The translations under genes and the position numbers were made by a program. DNA of 64,000 nucleotides from Kingdonia uniflora. Lineage: Eukaryota > Streptophyta > Magnoliopsida > Ranunculales > Circaeasteraceae. The notes under the pieces were generated by a model. That model was not told the origin of the DNA. It ran no database searches and was given only the letters and a program-made list of their open reading frames with translations. Below are positions 45,382-57,179 of the stretch, piece after piece (within the stretch, counting starts at the first letter, position 1; the number at the start of each line of letters is the position of its first letter). Where the stretch lies: the NCBI GenBank assembly GCA_014058105.1, contig JACGCM010001272.1, positions 3,782,001 to 3,846,000 on the forward strand, given 5' to 3'.

Positions 45382-46703
45382 TCATTTAGGATCGCCTCGA
45401 TCGCTTGAGTTATTGTTGTTGTTGGAATCTGTAGAAGGAACCTTGGTGTTGTGGATTGCCTTTACCAGTTTATTCTGTTCGGGCATCATCCACTCTAGAT
45501 CGATGTAATTGTTTAATTTCTCGATCATATCTTCGAGAGTCTTGGGCTTCTTCAGGAAGAGATACTCTTTTGCTTTACAATTGAACTGCAAAACATTTGT
45601 GAATGCAGACTCAACTGTCTTCTGATCTAGATTGTCAACCTTCCGAGCCAGTTCGAGAAACTTTTTGGAGAACTCCTCGAGCTTCTCCCCTTGTACTTGT
45701 TTGAGACTTATAAGAGAATATAAGTTCTCTTCTTTGTCTTTGTTGTGGGCATAAGCCTTGATGAAGATTTTCTGTAACTGCTCGAAGGTATGAATCGAAC
45801 CTTCCGGTAAAGAGCGGAACCAACAGAAAGGTTCGTCCTGGAGATTGGTAATGAAGAGCCGGCAAAGGATGTGATTCAGATTAGAATACAAACCCAATGA
45901 GTCGCGGAATTGTTGAACGTGCTGGCCAGGATCGGCCCTTTGTATTTGATTATCTTGGGTGTATGAAAACCTGTTGGGACATTCATATCAAATAATTCTT
46001 TAGCAATTGGACTGCCTTGTAATTTGTATGAGTTATCCTTTGCGTCTAAAGCTGTTGCTTCGATGATCTCCCAGATACGCTGGTCCATGAGTTCCTGAGA
46101 AATATAATGCTGAGGGATAGGGACTGCTGGAACTGTCAGAACTGTCAGACCCGCTTGACATATGAGTCTGGGAACGTGGTCACCTATTCCCTCGCTCACA
46201 TATTCAGGAAGCGGGGCCCGGTAAGCAGGTCATAAGACTTCCTCGGGCCGCTTGGAAGGCCTGTGATCTCTGCTGATATATGTCTGTGCCTCCTGTCCTA
46301 AATGAATTGAGACTATCGGTGCTTGTGGATCCTCACAATGAATCCTGGAAATGTCTGTACTATGTAACTCATGTGGCCCTAACCTCTCGTGAACGAAAAC
46401 CCTTGAGATTGTTGGTACTGTTTCACGCTCTCTCAGGGCTGGTGGTGGTTACCTGTTCTGTAATGCTTTCAGAGCTATTTGAAAAGCTAACATCTGAGCT
46501 TCTTGTTTCTTTGCCTCTAGAACTCGAGCTTGACGCTCTCGTTCTGACTCCTTCTCGTGGAGTTCTCGATCTTCCAATAGCTGGCGCTTGAGCTGACTCC
46601 ATTTCTCGGCTTTGATAATTAAGCTCGCCCGAAGCTCGGCAACCCGATCAGGTTCCCTCGAACTTTCAGGCTGAGCTCCCAAAGATTGACGTGTTTGAAC
46701 CAT
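45382..46703 (-). pseudogene. Element C gag
   Basis: Start MVQTRQSLGAQPESSREPD at 46703. The first part is a helical, charged region (to 46449). Then 46199-45876 (QELMDQRIWEIIEATALDA, AKELFDMNVPTGFHTPKI) and 45897-45382 (NHILCRLFITNLQDEPFCWF, HTFEQLQKIFIKAYAHNKDK, KKPKTLEDMIEKLNNYIDLE). Small frameshifts separate the parts. It is the packaging protein of the element. Confidence 0.87.
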
Positions 46704-46767
46704 AATTGAATACTACTCGACTGATGAGTATTAATCGTGGTCCTTAAGTACGTGGGAAATCGTGCGT

Positions 46768-46786
46768 TCCCACAGACGGCGCCAAA
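46768..46786 (-). promoter_or_regulatory. Element C primer-binding site
   Basis: Minus strand TTTGGCGCCGTCTGTGGGA directly after the 5' LTR. Intact form of the site that is decayed in A and B. Confidence 0.85.
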
Positions 46787-47374
46787 TATAGGGACCAGAT
46801 TTCGTAAAGCTCGAACTAGCTTAAAATTGATCCTTACACCAAGAACTACTATGCCAGGAATTAAATAAGAGATAACACTTGACACAGGGGATTTAGTGTG
46901 GAAAACCTATGAATAGGTAAAAACCATGACCTTGAGTGGAGGATTTTGTGAAAATAGTATTATTGCTTGAGAGAGTGAGAGAATCTGATTACAAGAGTTA
47001 ATTTAAGAAAAAATAGCTAGAGATCAGATAATTATTTATATAAAATTGTCTGTCGACCCTCTCTTTCCTTAGGAGCTTTACCCTTTTATAGACCCCACTC
47101 TTAGCTTGACATCGCGCTCGAACACGTTCTCCTGAAAGTGGGAGTCATGGGTAGTTGAGTGTGTAACTTCTAGCTCGTGGGAGACAGGTGTATCTTGAGT
47201 TGCTTTGTTTACATCAGTTGTGGACGATCCACATTCTACTTGAGTTTGTGGGAGATGTGTAACTGTTAACGTGTTTGTTTATGCGTGAGTCTGGTACTGG
47301 ATAAGATCGAGTCTTCTGGAGTTCGAGGTATAGATGAGGTCGAGTGTCCATAGCTCGTGGGATAAGTCCCTACA
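46787..47374 (-). repeat. Element C 5' LTR
   Basis: 588 bp, the same length as the 3' LTR. The inner end is TATAGGG instead of TGTAGGG. TATA box TATAAAAG (complement of about 47083-47090). Right TSD GTATT at 47375-47379. Confidence 0.95.
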
Positions 47375-48000
47375 GTATTGATATCCTTTTTCAAAGCACG
47401 ATTGACCAGATGGGGCTGGCCGACCTAGTCATTTCAAGTGACACTGATATTAGTGGATTTAATGGTTTCAAAGAAGAATGAGTAGGCAAGATCATCTTAC
47501 CTATCACCGCTGTACTAGCCATAATCAACATTGTACTCTACATCATCAACACCAAATCTCATTATCTTGGGATTATGGGCCGCTGCTGGATTCATAACAT
47601 GGAAGCAATCGCTTCCACTTATCATCAAGCATTTCACTTCAAACATAATAATGGCATCTACGAAGTCAAAGGTAGTCAAAAGCTTTTTAGATCTTGTAAA
47701 AATACTGTCTCTGCCATCCTAGATATATCAGATAGATACGCTGCATAACAATTACAGTAAGCTAGTCATATCGATGATCTGCCATCCACAAAAGATTTAT
47801 AGAAAGCTAGTCACATTGATGATCAGCCTTCAGCAGAAGAACCTACAGAGTACATAAATATTGATGGACCCAGCCGAGGTACTTTTATCGATACCAAGCT
47901 AGTCCAGCACGACTCATTCACTTCTTACAAATGAATCGAGACATCTTTCCGTAGACTTTCGAAGAGATGCCTAGGGTCAATCCATTCAAGGCGTATCACG
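47375..48000 (+). pseudogene. Element A protease end and RT linker
   Basis: Continues the frame cut at 34490. After the C insertion the residues DILFQS and DQMGLADLVISSDTDISGFN follow, then the KGSQKLFRSC end, as in C at 44900-44390. In-frame stops near 47480 and 47748. Confidence 0.8.
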
Positions 48001-48640
48001 GATTGGACATTAATATTAATACCACGGCAGTCAAATGAAAACAACGACGACTCTCACCTCGCCTTCGAGATGAAATCAACATTGAGATTGACAAGTTAAT
48101 CAAAGTGGGGTTCATTCGAGAAGCCAAATATCAAAATTGGATCTCCAACGTCATCACAGTTCCTAAGAAGAATGGAAAGGTCTGAGTTTATGTAAATTTT
48201 ACTAAGCTAAACAAACACACTCCAAAGGATAGTTTCCCTCTTCCCATTATCCATCAAATTCTTAATTTCACGGCAAGTCACGAGCTCTTATCTATGAAGG
48301 ATGCTATTTCTGATTATAATCAGATACCTCACTTGGAGGAGGATCAGGAAAAAACCACTTTCATCACGGAAAGAGGGCTTTACTATTATAAAATCATGCC
48401 CTTCAGACTAAAGAACGCAGGCGCAACATATCAATGATTAATGACGCCTATGCTCAAATCACAACTTGGAAAAATTGTTGAAGTCTACATCGACGATCTC
48501 TTTTGCAAGAGCTTACAGTCAAAAGACCACTTCAAAGATCTAACCACAATATAATTCAACATTCTGCGATCTTACCAGATGTGACTCAATCAAGATAAGT
48601 GTCAATTCAGAGTACATTTAGGTTGATTCCTTGGTCTTTA
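48001..48640 (+). pseudogene. Element A reverse transcriptase
   Basis: Blocks EIDKLIKVGFIREAKYQNWI, VPKKNGKV, LNKHTPKDSFPLPIIHQIL, YNQIPHLEEDQEKTTFITER, IMPFRLKNAGATYQ and VEVYIDDLFCKSL are readable between stops (for example TGA at about 48182 and 48437). Similarity ends at about 48630 in the FRVHLG..FLG region. Confidence 0.85.
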
Positions 48641-49831
48641 TTGCCTATCATGGCCCGAAGAACAAATGTGACGGACCCCTTCCAGCAGATCCAAAAGAAC
48701 GTCTGCAGTTGATCAAAAACTCGAAGCCTTACACCATTCAGAATGGTCGTCTATATCATCATTCCATCACAGGGCCTTATCTTAAGTGCCTCTAAAAAAA
48801 AGCAAATGTAATGCTCAAAGATTTACATGAAGGAACTTGTGGCTCCCATGCCGCAGGTTGATCACTCGCTAACAGACCGATTACATAAGGACTATTCTGG
48901 TCAGGAATGTGAAAGTAAGAAAAAATGTACTCACGCAAATGTGATACATGTCAATGACATGGATAAATGATTCATGCCCCTGTAATCAAATCTACAAGCA
49001 AGCAAGGTATTCTGGCTATTCAAGTGGTGGGCGCTCGATCTCGTCGGAGAATTTCCTAATACTCTAGGTAACTGACGATTTCTACTCATAATAACAGATT
49101 ATTTTATAAAATGGGTGGAAGTAGTTCCTCTCTTACATTATCACACGGTTTGGTTGCCCCCACCTGATTCAGATTGATAACGGGCCACAGTTCGTTGGCA
49201 AAAATGTCATAGCCTTCCTCAACAATCACAACATCATTCATTCGCCATCCAATCCAAACTACCCTCAAGGCAATGGCCAAGCCGAAATAACTAACTAAAC
49301 TATAGTGGATAGACTGAAGAAAAGGCTTCAATCACAGAAAAATGGAAATGGGATACGAGAACTTCCTCACGTCTTATGGGCGTACCATCCCACTCTACGT
49401 CAATCAGCCAATTGAACCCCTTTCCTCTTAACCTATGGCACAAAAGTCGTCATTCCAACTGAATACCACCATCCCTTCAGAGACCACGAGCTTGGAGATA
49501 TAGAAAATGAGTTCAAATTGGCCTATAATATGAACTGGATTGATGAAACTAGGGAACGCATTATCGCCAACCTAGGTCGATATCACCATATACTAGCCAG
49601 TTCGTATAACAAAAGAGTCTGAAGCTGTGAGTTATAGGTCAACGATCTCGTCCTTAAAGAGATTCTACAACACAAAAAAGAACCACATGCTGGGAAATTG
49701 GCAAAAAATTGGGAAGGTCCATTCATCATCATTGGTCAAACTAGTCTGGGATTATACTATCTCATGATGGAGCAAGGAGTTTGAATCCCTAATCCATGGA
49801 ATATTAGGCGACAGAAGCTGTACTATCGTTA
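48640..49831 (+). pseudogene. Element A integrase, joined directly to RT (RNase H deleted)
   Basis: The RT thumb passes straight into a short pre-integrase segment, so the gypsy RNase H and aRNH are missing. Zinc finger HEGTCGSH...CDTCQ (48830-48950), core blocks around 49030-49230 (DNGPQFVGK region near 49180) and C-terminus 49390-49831 with EYHHPFRDHELGDIENEF and NPWNIRRQKLYYR. Many stops. Confidence 0.82.
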
Positions 49832-49979
49832 ATTCATTGGTTTCTCAATTCTAATATTATCATTTTTTCCATTCCAAAAGTGAGATTTCAATCACCATAC
49901 AGTGTACATTTTATTCTACTCTATGAAAACTTCCAAATTGTTTTCCTACATTACACTTTACTTACGTAGACTCTACTAA

Positions 49980-50099
49980 ATCCCATAGATTAAAGTAAAG
50001 GTAATACTAGCTTTTAATCGCCCATCTAAATAGATTAAAGCAAAGGAAATACTAGCTTTCAATTAACCTATATATATAGATTAAAGCAAAGATAATACT
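49980..50099. repeat. Element A tandem array, about 46-bp units (left part)
   Basis: Units AGATTAAAGCAAAGGTAATACTAGCTTTCAAT(C/T)... repeat about every 46 bp. The array is cut by element E at 50100 and resumes at 58486. Position downstream of integrase corresponds to arrays in B, C and E. Confidence 0.8.
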
Positions 50100-50835
50100 T
50101 GTAGGGGCCTAACTTCTTTCAGAGGGGAAGTCGGCTCTTACAACTCAAGGTTAATCCTCAACCAAAGGAAAACAAGTAAATAATCTAAAGCATGAACAAT
50201 CTATAGACAAAATACTTGCGTAGAGGCCTGAATATGACACTCTACAACCTCTGATAAGGATTTTTAAGAATGTTTTTATTACTGATGAGTAATCGAAGGT
50301 TCGAGTACTGGGTTTTTATAGGGCGATTGAAGGTAAACTGCAAAGGGGCTGGGGATAATTTTTCTAACCTTCTCTTGGTTCCCCATCTCTCCTATTTATA
50401 GATCATAGGAAGGGCCGAGTCACCAAGGTTAGGTCAGATTACAAGGGTACCGTCCAGATATTCTGGCGGTGGTATGGGCGCCGGACATGTCGATACTGTC
50501 ACTATTACAGTTGTTGAGTCTGTCTTTGTACTTTATCACTGTGGTAGTGGTTGGGTCTGTCACTATAGGTGCAAGGACCAACCACTACGCCATCTTGTCT
50601 GGTGAGCTGGCTGCCTATCCCGTCATATCTCAACCATTTACAACTATTGTCGAAGTTTGTCTGCTACGATGTGTGGAGTCTGTCCTCGAGGCTTGTTTAG
50701 GGTCGAAGCTTCATCTTCAGATGATCTTTGGAAGGCTTGTTTTAAGGATTGAATGGGCTTCAAGATATTCGAGTAGGCTTCGAAGTAGCCTTCGAGTGTC
50801 TGAATGGGGCAGAAGGCTGCGAGTAGGCTACTATA
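50100..50835 (-). repeat. Element E 3' LTR
   Basis: 736 bp, TGTAGGGGCC to GTAGGCTACTATA. TATA box on the minus strand CTATAAATAGG (complement of about 50391-50402). Same family as the solo LTRs at 1286 and 8595. Confidence 0.93.
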
Positions 50836-51001
50836 TTCACCCCCTCCCAATGAAGGTCTCGAAAACGGGTGTAGAGGCATTTGTTGAGAAAACTATTTGG
50901 CCTTGGAAGTTGAGCAGTTTGATTGTTGGTTTTCGGGTAGGTAATAAAAGAGAGTATTAAAGAGATGTTGGTGGTTTAATGGGTAATATATGAAATAAGG
51001 C

Positions 51002-51418
51002 TATAAGTATGGGTTATTGAGTAGGGATACTGTGTAATTTTCTTCTTTTTCATTCTTCTGTAAATTTTTGAAATCTGTATGGATACCACGCCCAATACGC
51101 GATATCAAAAGAGGATGGGGTTCGCCCGGGATCGTCGCGCAGGGCGGTAGACTGCTGAACTGCATATGAAGTTCTTCAGGCATCATGATCTGGACTGGAA
51201 CATGCTCAAACTGGTGGAGGTAAAGGCTGGAGAGCTCATCAACAGGGAGCCTTATGCCTATCTTTGGGACCAACTAAATTAGCACTTTACTACTGCGGAG
51301 AACCGTTATCTCTTTCTGTCGGCTTTGGCTGAATGCCTCATTTGTGCAGAAGAGGAGATGGAAGAACAAAACTCGGTGAGTGCACCTGGGCCTTCTGGAA
51401 GTAGGGCTAGTGTTTGAG
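51002..51418 (+). pseudogene. Element E antisense gene alpha
   Basis: TATA box TATAAGTA at 51002-51009, ATG at 51079. Starts MDTTPNTRYQKRMGFARD; continues AELHMKFFRHHDLDWNMLKL, NREPYAYLWDQLN and RYLFLSALAECLICAEEEME, ending PGPSGSRASV at 51417. Stops at 51148 and 51280 interrupt an otherwise continuous frame of about 113 codons. Homologous to alpha of B and, in the second half, C. Highly charged, no known domain. Confidence 0.6.
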
Positions 51419-53300
51419 GTGGTGATGATGGGTCTCTTTGTATTGTGAGGCTTTATGTAGAGGTTTTTGTTTATGTTATTTGTATGAATGTATTTGGGTT
51501 TGAAATTTTGCTATTTTGTAAATTGGATAATGGAATAGAAGCAATATTTTCTAAAACTTTATGTAATTGTATCTGGTTGGTATTGTTAACAAATATTCTT
51601 ATAGGCGTGGTAGCAAATGCATGTCATCGAATTGTTAATAAGGTGTCAAAAATGGTATCTAGGTATACTGATATGGTCGAAGGTAATCAACTCTGTATTA
51701 GTGAAGACTTGATGCAAGAGATTGAAGTCGAAGTGTGAAGATGGTCGATGGTTCAATGGTGGATGGACTGTTAGGTAAATGGTCGATGGTTCGGTGCATG
51801 AGTTTTTACTGCAAGTCCTCGTAAATGGTGTCCATACGTATGTAGATGAAACCGTTGTGTTTAGGAAGTTGGAAAGTCATGACTGTTGGGTTTTCAAGGA
51901 GGGGACTTGAAGACCGTAATGAATAAATCCTGGGATGAATGAATGCGTTAAGTGTACCTTTCTGCATAAATTATTGTGATGCAAGGAAAATTCTTCACTT
52001 TCCTTCATCTTTCTTCATTTTCTGCTTTCGTGCTTATATTAGAATGGCTTTAAATGTTCCCGTATAAGAGAACCAGGTGGCAGTAAGGGTCAGGCGAATA
52101 TAGGAGAAGGTGTTGGAGCTACAACGGAGGTCTGGCATTGAGGAGGATATTGATGCTGAGATGTCTGATCTTTTTGAGGCAGAACCCAGGGTACCTGTTG
52201 CTGGCATGCCCTTCGCGTACTAATATGGAATATTGCAGATGATGGGACAATTTCCCAGCCACCGGTTGTCCCTGCTTGAGTCATTTGTAGAAGAGATTGT
52301 GGATGAGGAGGATGCTGGTGCAGTGCCTGCGATTGAAGAGAAGCAACCCGTTCATAATTAGGGTCCTCTGTCTGTTGGGTGTTTTGGTATTCTTTTGTTG
52401 TTGCTCTTTTCTTCATCTTTTTTTATTTTTTTTTTGGGTCTGTAGTTTGTACTTGATTTTTTGTCTTGTTGAATGAAATTAGGATTTTGAATCACTGTTG
52501 AAATAGTATTCTGTCTTCTAATAAGTAGCAATTTGAACTATCGTACTAAAAGTCTAAAATATCAAAACAAAAATTATAAACTGTCTAAGTAACAGTAACA
52601 TCTATTGAAGGAGAATTCTAAATTCTTGAAGTAGTATCCTGAACTGTCGAAGTAATAGTAAAATCTGTCGAAGTAGGGTGTTTGAACTGTGGAAGGAAAA
52701 TCTTGAATTGTTGAAGTTAAAAAAAATTATGGTCTGTCGAAGTAGAATTTTGATTGGTCGAGGTAGAAGTCTATTTCGCCGAAGTAAAAATTGTAACCTA
52801 TCGAGGTAGACGGATGATCTGTCGAAGTAGTAAGGACATAAAGTTCTGAACTGACGAATGTGCTGTATGTCGAATGTTCGATATATTTGTGAATCAAAAT
52901 TGAGGTTATCAGTTGATAAATGTTTGAGATGTAGTATAGACTATTACTCATATGTGAGAAGTGTGTTAAAGGTTTTGTTTGATTTCACTGGTTGTACTGA
53001 CAGCCCAGACAGTTGGTCTGTCAGGACGGTACGTGCGCTTGGGGCAGTATGCCGAAAAGTAATCATGATTTTTACACATTTTACAGAAAAGTTATGATTA
53101 GATGTTAAGATTTGACTTGGTAGCTTCGAGAGAGGATCAGAAGGTTCAAGAAGCATGGATTTTTCTATAAAATTAGAGTGAGCGTGCGGTTTGGACGTGA
53201 AGGAAATAAGGGTAAATCGGTCAAAACACATTGTAGTCGAAAAGGCAGGGTAGTGGGGGCGTGGTAATGATAGCGGTTTGAAAATTGAGGCAGTTTTGGT
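51419..53300 (+). other. Spacer between antisense genes of element E
   Basis: No convincing gene. 51445-51738 is an open frame with hydrophobic start but no domain or counterpart in B. 52600-52840 contains a diverged array of CTGTCGAAGTA(G/A)(A/T) words about every 20-40 bp. The right end leads to the beta promoter. Confidence 0.4.
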
Positions 53301-53312
53301 TTTCCGAGGAGC

Positions 53313-55924
53313 TATATATATGAGAGGGAAGTAAATTGTTCACAGAAGAAAACTAACCAGAGAGTGAGAGGAAGAAGACTTGTACGCCATTGCTAAGTGA
53401 AGGAGTTTGCTAAAGTTGTTGCAATTATCTTGCTGTTTCGAGTATACTGCTTCTATCACAGGTATGTCATTTGATCTCTGTCTATTCTTGTTTTTCTTTG
53501 CCTTCTATGTCTGCAAGTAAAATCTTCTGGGTTTTGGGTTTTGGGTTTGGAGGTTATCTTCAAGGATAAGAAAATTGATGAATCTGGGTTTTGACCCATT
53601 CTGGGATTTTATAGGTTTCGAAGGAGGCGTCGGGTTTAGGATCAACATTTTGAATGTGTGTAAATCTTTTAAAGGAGGTAAATGGGATATGGGTTATTGA
53701 CACGTAATTATCAAATGTATCGATCTAATTGCATGCCCCTTCTTATGTAGGGTAAGATGCATACCCGTCAAGCTTCGAGACAGAGGCTGATAAACGAGGA
53801 GATCGAAGCATTTAAAGCTAGTATTTCTGGTCGTGCTCCCATAGATGAGGGCAGCGACTTAAAAGTGTTATACGTTGTAACCGGTGCCCCTTTGTCTATG
53901 GTGTTGCCGGCTGGTGAGGTTCCAATTATGAGACGTCGTAGGACGGTAGTGACTGAGGATAGTGAGGAGGAGGAGATAGTGTGGGGAGAGAGAGGTGAGG
54001 GTAATGTGGGGACTTCTAGTGGTGGAAATGGAGAAGGGAGGTGGAGTGATGAAAGTGGGGATTCGACAGAGTCGGATAGGGTCAAAGATACTGTTTTGGC
54101 TAGAGATAAGGTTAGATTAGATCGATTTGCTGCCAAGCTGGACCTGTCGAATGTGGGGGTGTTGTTGAGTATGGCGGAAGCTGGGTTAACTTTCAAAACG
54201 GACCCTAAGGAAGGGATAATGACTTATAGAGGCCAGATTCAGTTAGGAATGGAACTTCCTCTTCGAAGACTCGTGAAAGAGGTGTTGAATTTTCGGGAGG
54301 TGGCCCCAGTTCAAATGAATGGAAATTTTTACCAGATGATGAGGGTTATATAGGGGATGAATGCAAAGGTGAGCAGTGAGGGGAGGGGTTTAATTAAGTA
54401 GTTTGATATTGTGGCCTTCTACTCGATGAAGGCAAACCATAACACAGGTACTTACCACATCCAGTGTCACCCTGAGAAGCCCTAGTTTTTTTTATCTGTA
54501 TTTGATGGGTCGAGGGTGGAATAAAGACTTCGTTATAGTATGGGGCAACTACGAGAATGTTGAGGGGGAGGACCTTTATAAGTTACATCATAGGGTGTAT
54601 AATCAGAGTAAGTTTGCTGTTGAAGGATTGTTGTTGATGTATGTCTGGAATAAGTGGTGATTATATTTTGTTTGTTCTGCAGGCCCAAAGAATCTAACTT
54701 GGAATAATCCGAGGAACTATATTGATGCCTTGCTCGAAGCTAGTGAGGATTGGGTAAATTCTGTTTTCGAAAGTCTTGGTATCAAGAGGCAAAGAAGGAA
54801 GAAGACGGATTTCCTGCTTCAAAACGTACCCGTTACGCCGAAGCCATAGAAGAGGAGGAGAGGCGTAGGTGGTTCGAAAAGGAGGGGAGGAGTTGCCAAG
54901 AAATATTCAGTATGTTCCGAAATCGAGGAGGGGGTCGAAGCAAGCAGTGCCAGTACCCGAGGTGGCTGGCGATACTTTAAGACTGAGGCCGAGGCAGATG
55001 CCAATACAGGCTTAGAGAGGGAAGGGCCGGGTTGTTCCAAAAGTTCCAAAGGTACCACAGACGAAGGTTGTTCAACGCAAAAGGCGTAAGGCGCTGTGGG
55101 AAAATGATGCAGCGGATGAGGATGAAGAGATGACGGAGGCTGAATGACGAGAGCAAGCAGTAGAAAAACATACTTCGATGGTTGAACTCTGCAAAGACAA
55201 CCCAGACGAGGCTTCGAAGGAAATGAAGAAGAGTATGTTTTAGGTAACTGTCTATTAATTTCTTCTGTGAGATTATGAGATTTCTTTTAAGTTCTTCGAG
55301 TTGCGAGGGGTACTGATTGCTCAAATATTCTAGCAGATGGATGTTTGGGCACAATCTTACAACAAGGTGATGAAGTCTGTAAAGGGGAAGTTGTAGCAGG
55401 TGGTTGACGGTCTGGATCTTGCTCGAGGGACTGAGGCTTTGTTATTGTCTGAGGTCAAAGCTTTGAAGCAAGATTTGGTAGCAATCATAGACTCTTTCGA
55501 TAAGAAGCTCGAGAGTCAACGGTATAATCAGGAGTGGGTGTGGGCAGCAAAGCTTGCTGTGAAAGAGAAGGAAATGACATAACAGAAGGTGTTGTACCAG
55601 GCCCAGTTTAATGGTAAATGTAAAGTAACTGTCAAGCTGAAAGAGTTTATTGAGGATCAGGATTTTGATCCTGATACTTTTGAACGCCTACCTGCTAAAG
55701 AAGATTCTGTTGCTGAGGAGTCATTACAGACAAATAAAGGCGGGATGGAAGTTGGTGTTGAAGGTCCTAGAAGGGGCGTAGAAACTCTTGTGGGTGAAGG
55801 TATAGATGTTGGGGCTTCGCCTGATGTGATTGTAGATGGCTCAGAGTCGAGGCCTTCGACTGTGGGTGTTGAAGGTGATGCTGAAGGGCCTGTTGGGGAA
55901 GAGGATATGGCCTTCCCGATATGA
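53313..55924 (+). pseudogene. Element E antisense gene beta (spliced)
   Basis: TATA box TATATATA (53313-53320). Leader exon ends at donor CAG|GTATGT (53462); 289-bp intron to acceptor TAG (53750); ATG 53757. MHTRQASRQRLINEEIEAFK, an acidic region, then GIMTYRGQIQLGMELPLRRL, KEVLNFREVAPVQMNGNFYQ, TGTYHIQCHPEKP. Intron 54608-54682 (75 bp) matches B's 73-bp intron. Later exons are charged; 55400-55582 is coiled coil; 55589-55924 ends in CKVTVKLKEFIEDQDFDPDT and an acidic Gly/Glu tail. Stops at about 54351, 54400 and 54483. Two of these replace Trp codons (TGG to TAG). Confidence 0.65.
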
Positions 55925-55929
55925 GGTAT

Positions 55930-56344
55930 TTGTATTAGAGTTTCATGCCTGCCTTTTTTAATTTCTTATTGAGTTGTAATATTTTGAACCATGTTTTTTT
56001 TTTTTTTTTGCATTGGTCTTTGAACTTGGTATATCTGTGGGATGTTGTACTGTACTGATGGTGGTTATCTATTGAAATTCTGAATTTAATTCTGAACTGC
56101 ATTTGAATTTGCGCCTGATTTTCTAAACTGGATTTGCTGTCTTGTTTTAGCCTTGCTTTGGTTTGGATTGTTGAAATGTTGAGGCTTAATCTGTTAGCTT
56201 AGCTTGTACTGAATGTTTGATGCATGGCTGAGCTTGAGTTATGTTGAATCTACTTCTTTGATTAATGATGGTTGAAATCTTCTTGCATCGTAGATATTTT
56301 TGTATAATAGCATCTGCATGTACTATTTTTATCGAATGACTATA
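55930..56344. other. Spacer between beta and the tandem array of element E
   Basis: T-rich DNA, including a 17-T run near 55996-56012. Probably the 3' untranslated region of beta. Confidence 0.35.
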
Positions 56345-57175
56345 GAGTGATCCAATCCCTGAAGAGCTTCGAGGATGTTATGATACCTCTCCTGAATTTA
56401 AGGGATCTGCTGGACATCAAAGGCCTAAGCCACAGCTATGTAAGATGTGGCAATCCCCAACGCATTCCCGAGGGTCCAGTCGGTTGACCATTCGTGCCCC
56501 TCAAGTTTGCTCGAATGTTTGAAGTTTGAAAATTTTTAAGGTCGCCCCCGAGTATCAGTCGGGCTGCGTGGACGTGATACCTAGAAGAAACCCCAAAATT
56601 CACTAGACTTTGAAGGCCTAAGCCACAGTGATGCAAAACGTGTTCGCCTCCAACACATTCCCGAAGGTCCGGCCTTTCGACCATTCGTGCCCCTCAAGTT
56701 TGCTCGAATGTTGGAAACTTGAAAATCTCAAGGTCGCCTCCAAGTATCATTCGGGCAGAGGGTGGACATGATACCCGGGGTAAACCAAGAAATTGACTAG
56801 ACTTCGACAATTTTGGAGCCTGATCGAAGCAAAACTGTTCGCCCCCAATCCATAGGGTCCGGTCTTTCGACCATCCTTGCCCCCCGAGTTTGCTCGAAAT
56901 TAGAAGCTTGAAAAATCTTAAGGTTGCCCCCAAGTATCAGTCGAGTCGAAGGATTGACATGATACTTAGAAGAAACCAGGAAATTGATTGGACTTTGAAG
57001 GCCTTAGCCACAACGAAGCATAATTGTTCACCCCCAATACATTCTCGAGGGTCTGGACTTTCGACTATCCTTGCCCCTCAAGTTTGCTCGAAATTGGAAG
57101 CTTGAAAAATCTCAAGGTCACCCCCAAATATTAGTCGGGTTGAAGGGTTGACATGATACCTAAGTTAAACCAAGA
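56345..57175. repeat. Element E tandem array, about 192-bp units, four copies
   Basis: Anchor AGTATCA(G)TCGGG at 56556, 56748, 56938 and 57132 (spacing 190-194). Each unit has TTCGACCATTCGTGCCCCTC, AAGTTTGCTCGAAT, AAGGTCGCCCCCAAGTATCA and GGGTTGACATGATACCTA. These words are shared with B's 225-bp array, so the two arrays descend from a common unit. Confidence 0.9.
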
Positions 57176-57179
57176 AATG

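Larger units (their letters stand above)
34491..47374 (-). mobile_element. Ty3/gypsy element C (Tat-like), full length, nested in A protease
   Basis: LTRs of 588 bp each (34491-35078 and 46787-47374), TG...CA at the outer ends; TSD GTATT (34486-34490, 47375-47379). PBS, gag, protease, RT, two RNase H, integrase on the minus strand; antisense genes and a tandem array between integrase and 3' LTR. Hand alignment of LTRs gives about 55 differences in 588 (roughly 9%). It has the longest surviving RT frame of the window (236 codons) but carries stops elsewhere. Confidence 0.95.

Noticed and set aside
53768..54196. Minus-strand 142-aa ORF
   Set aside because: Shadow of beta of element E.
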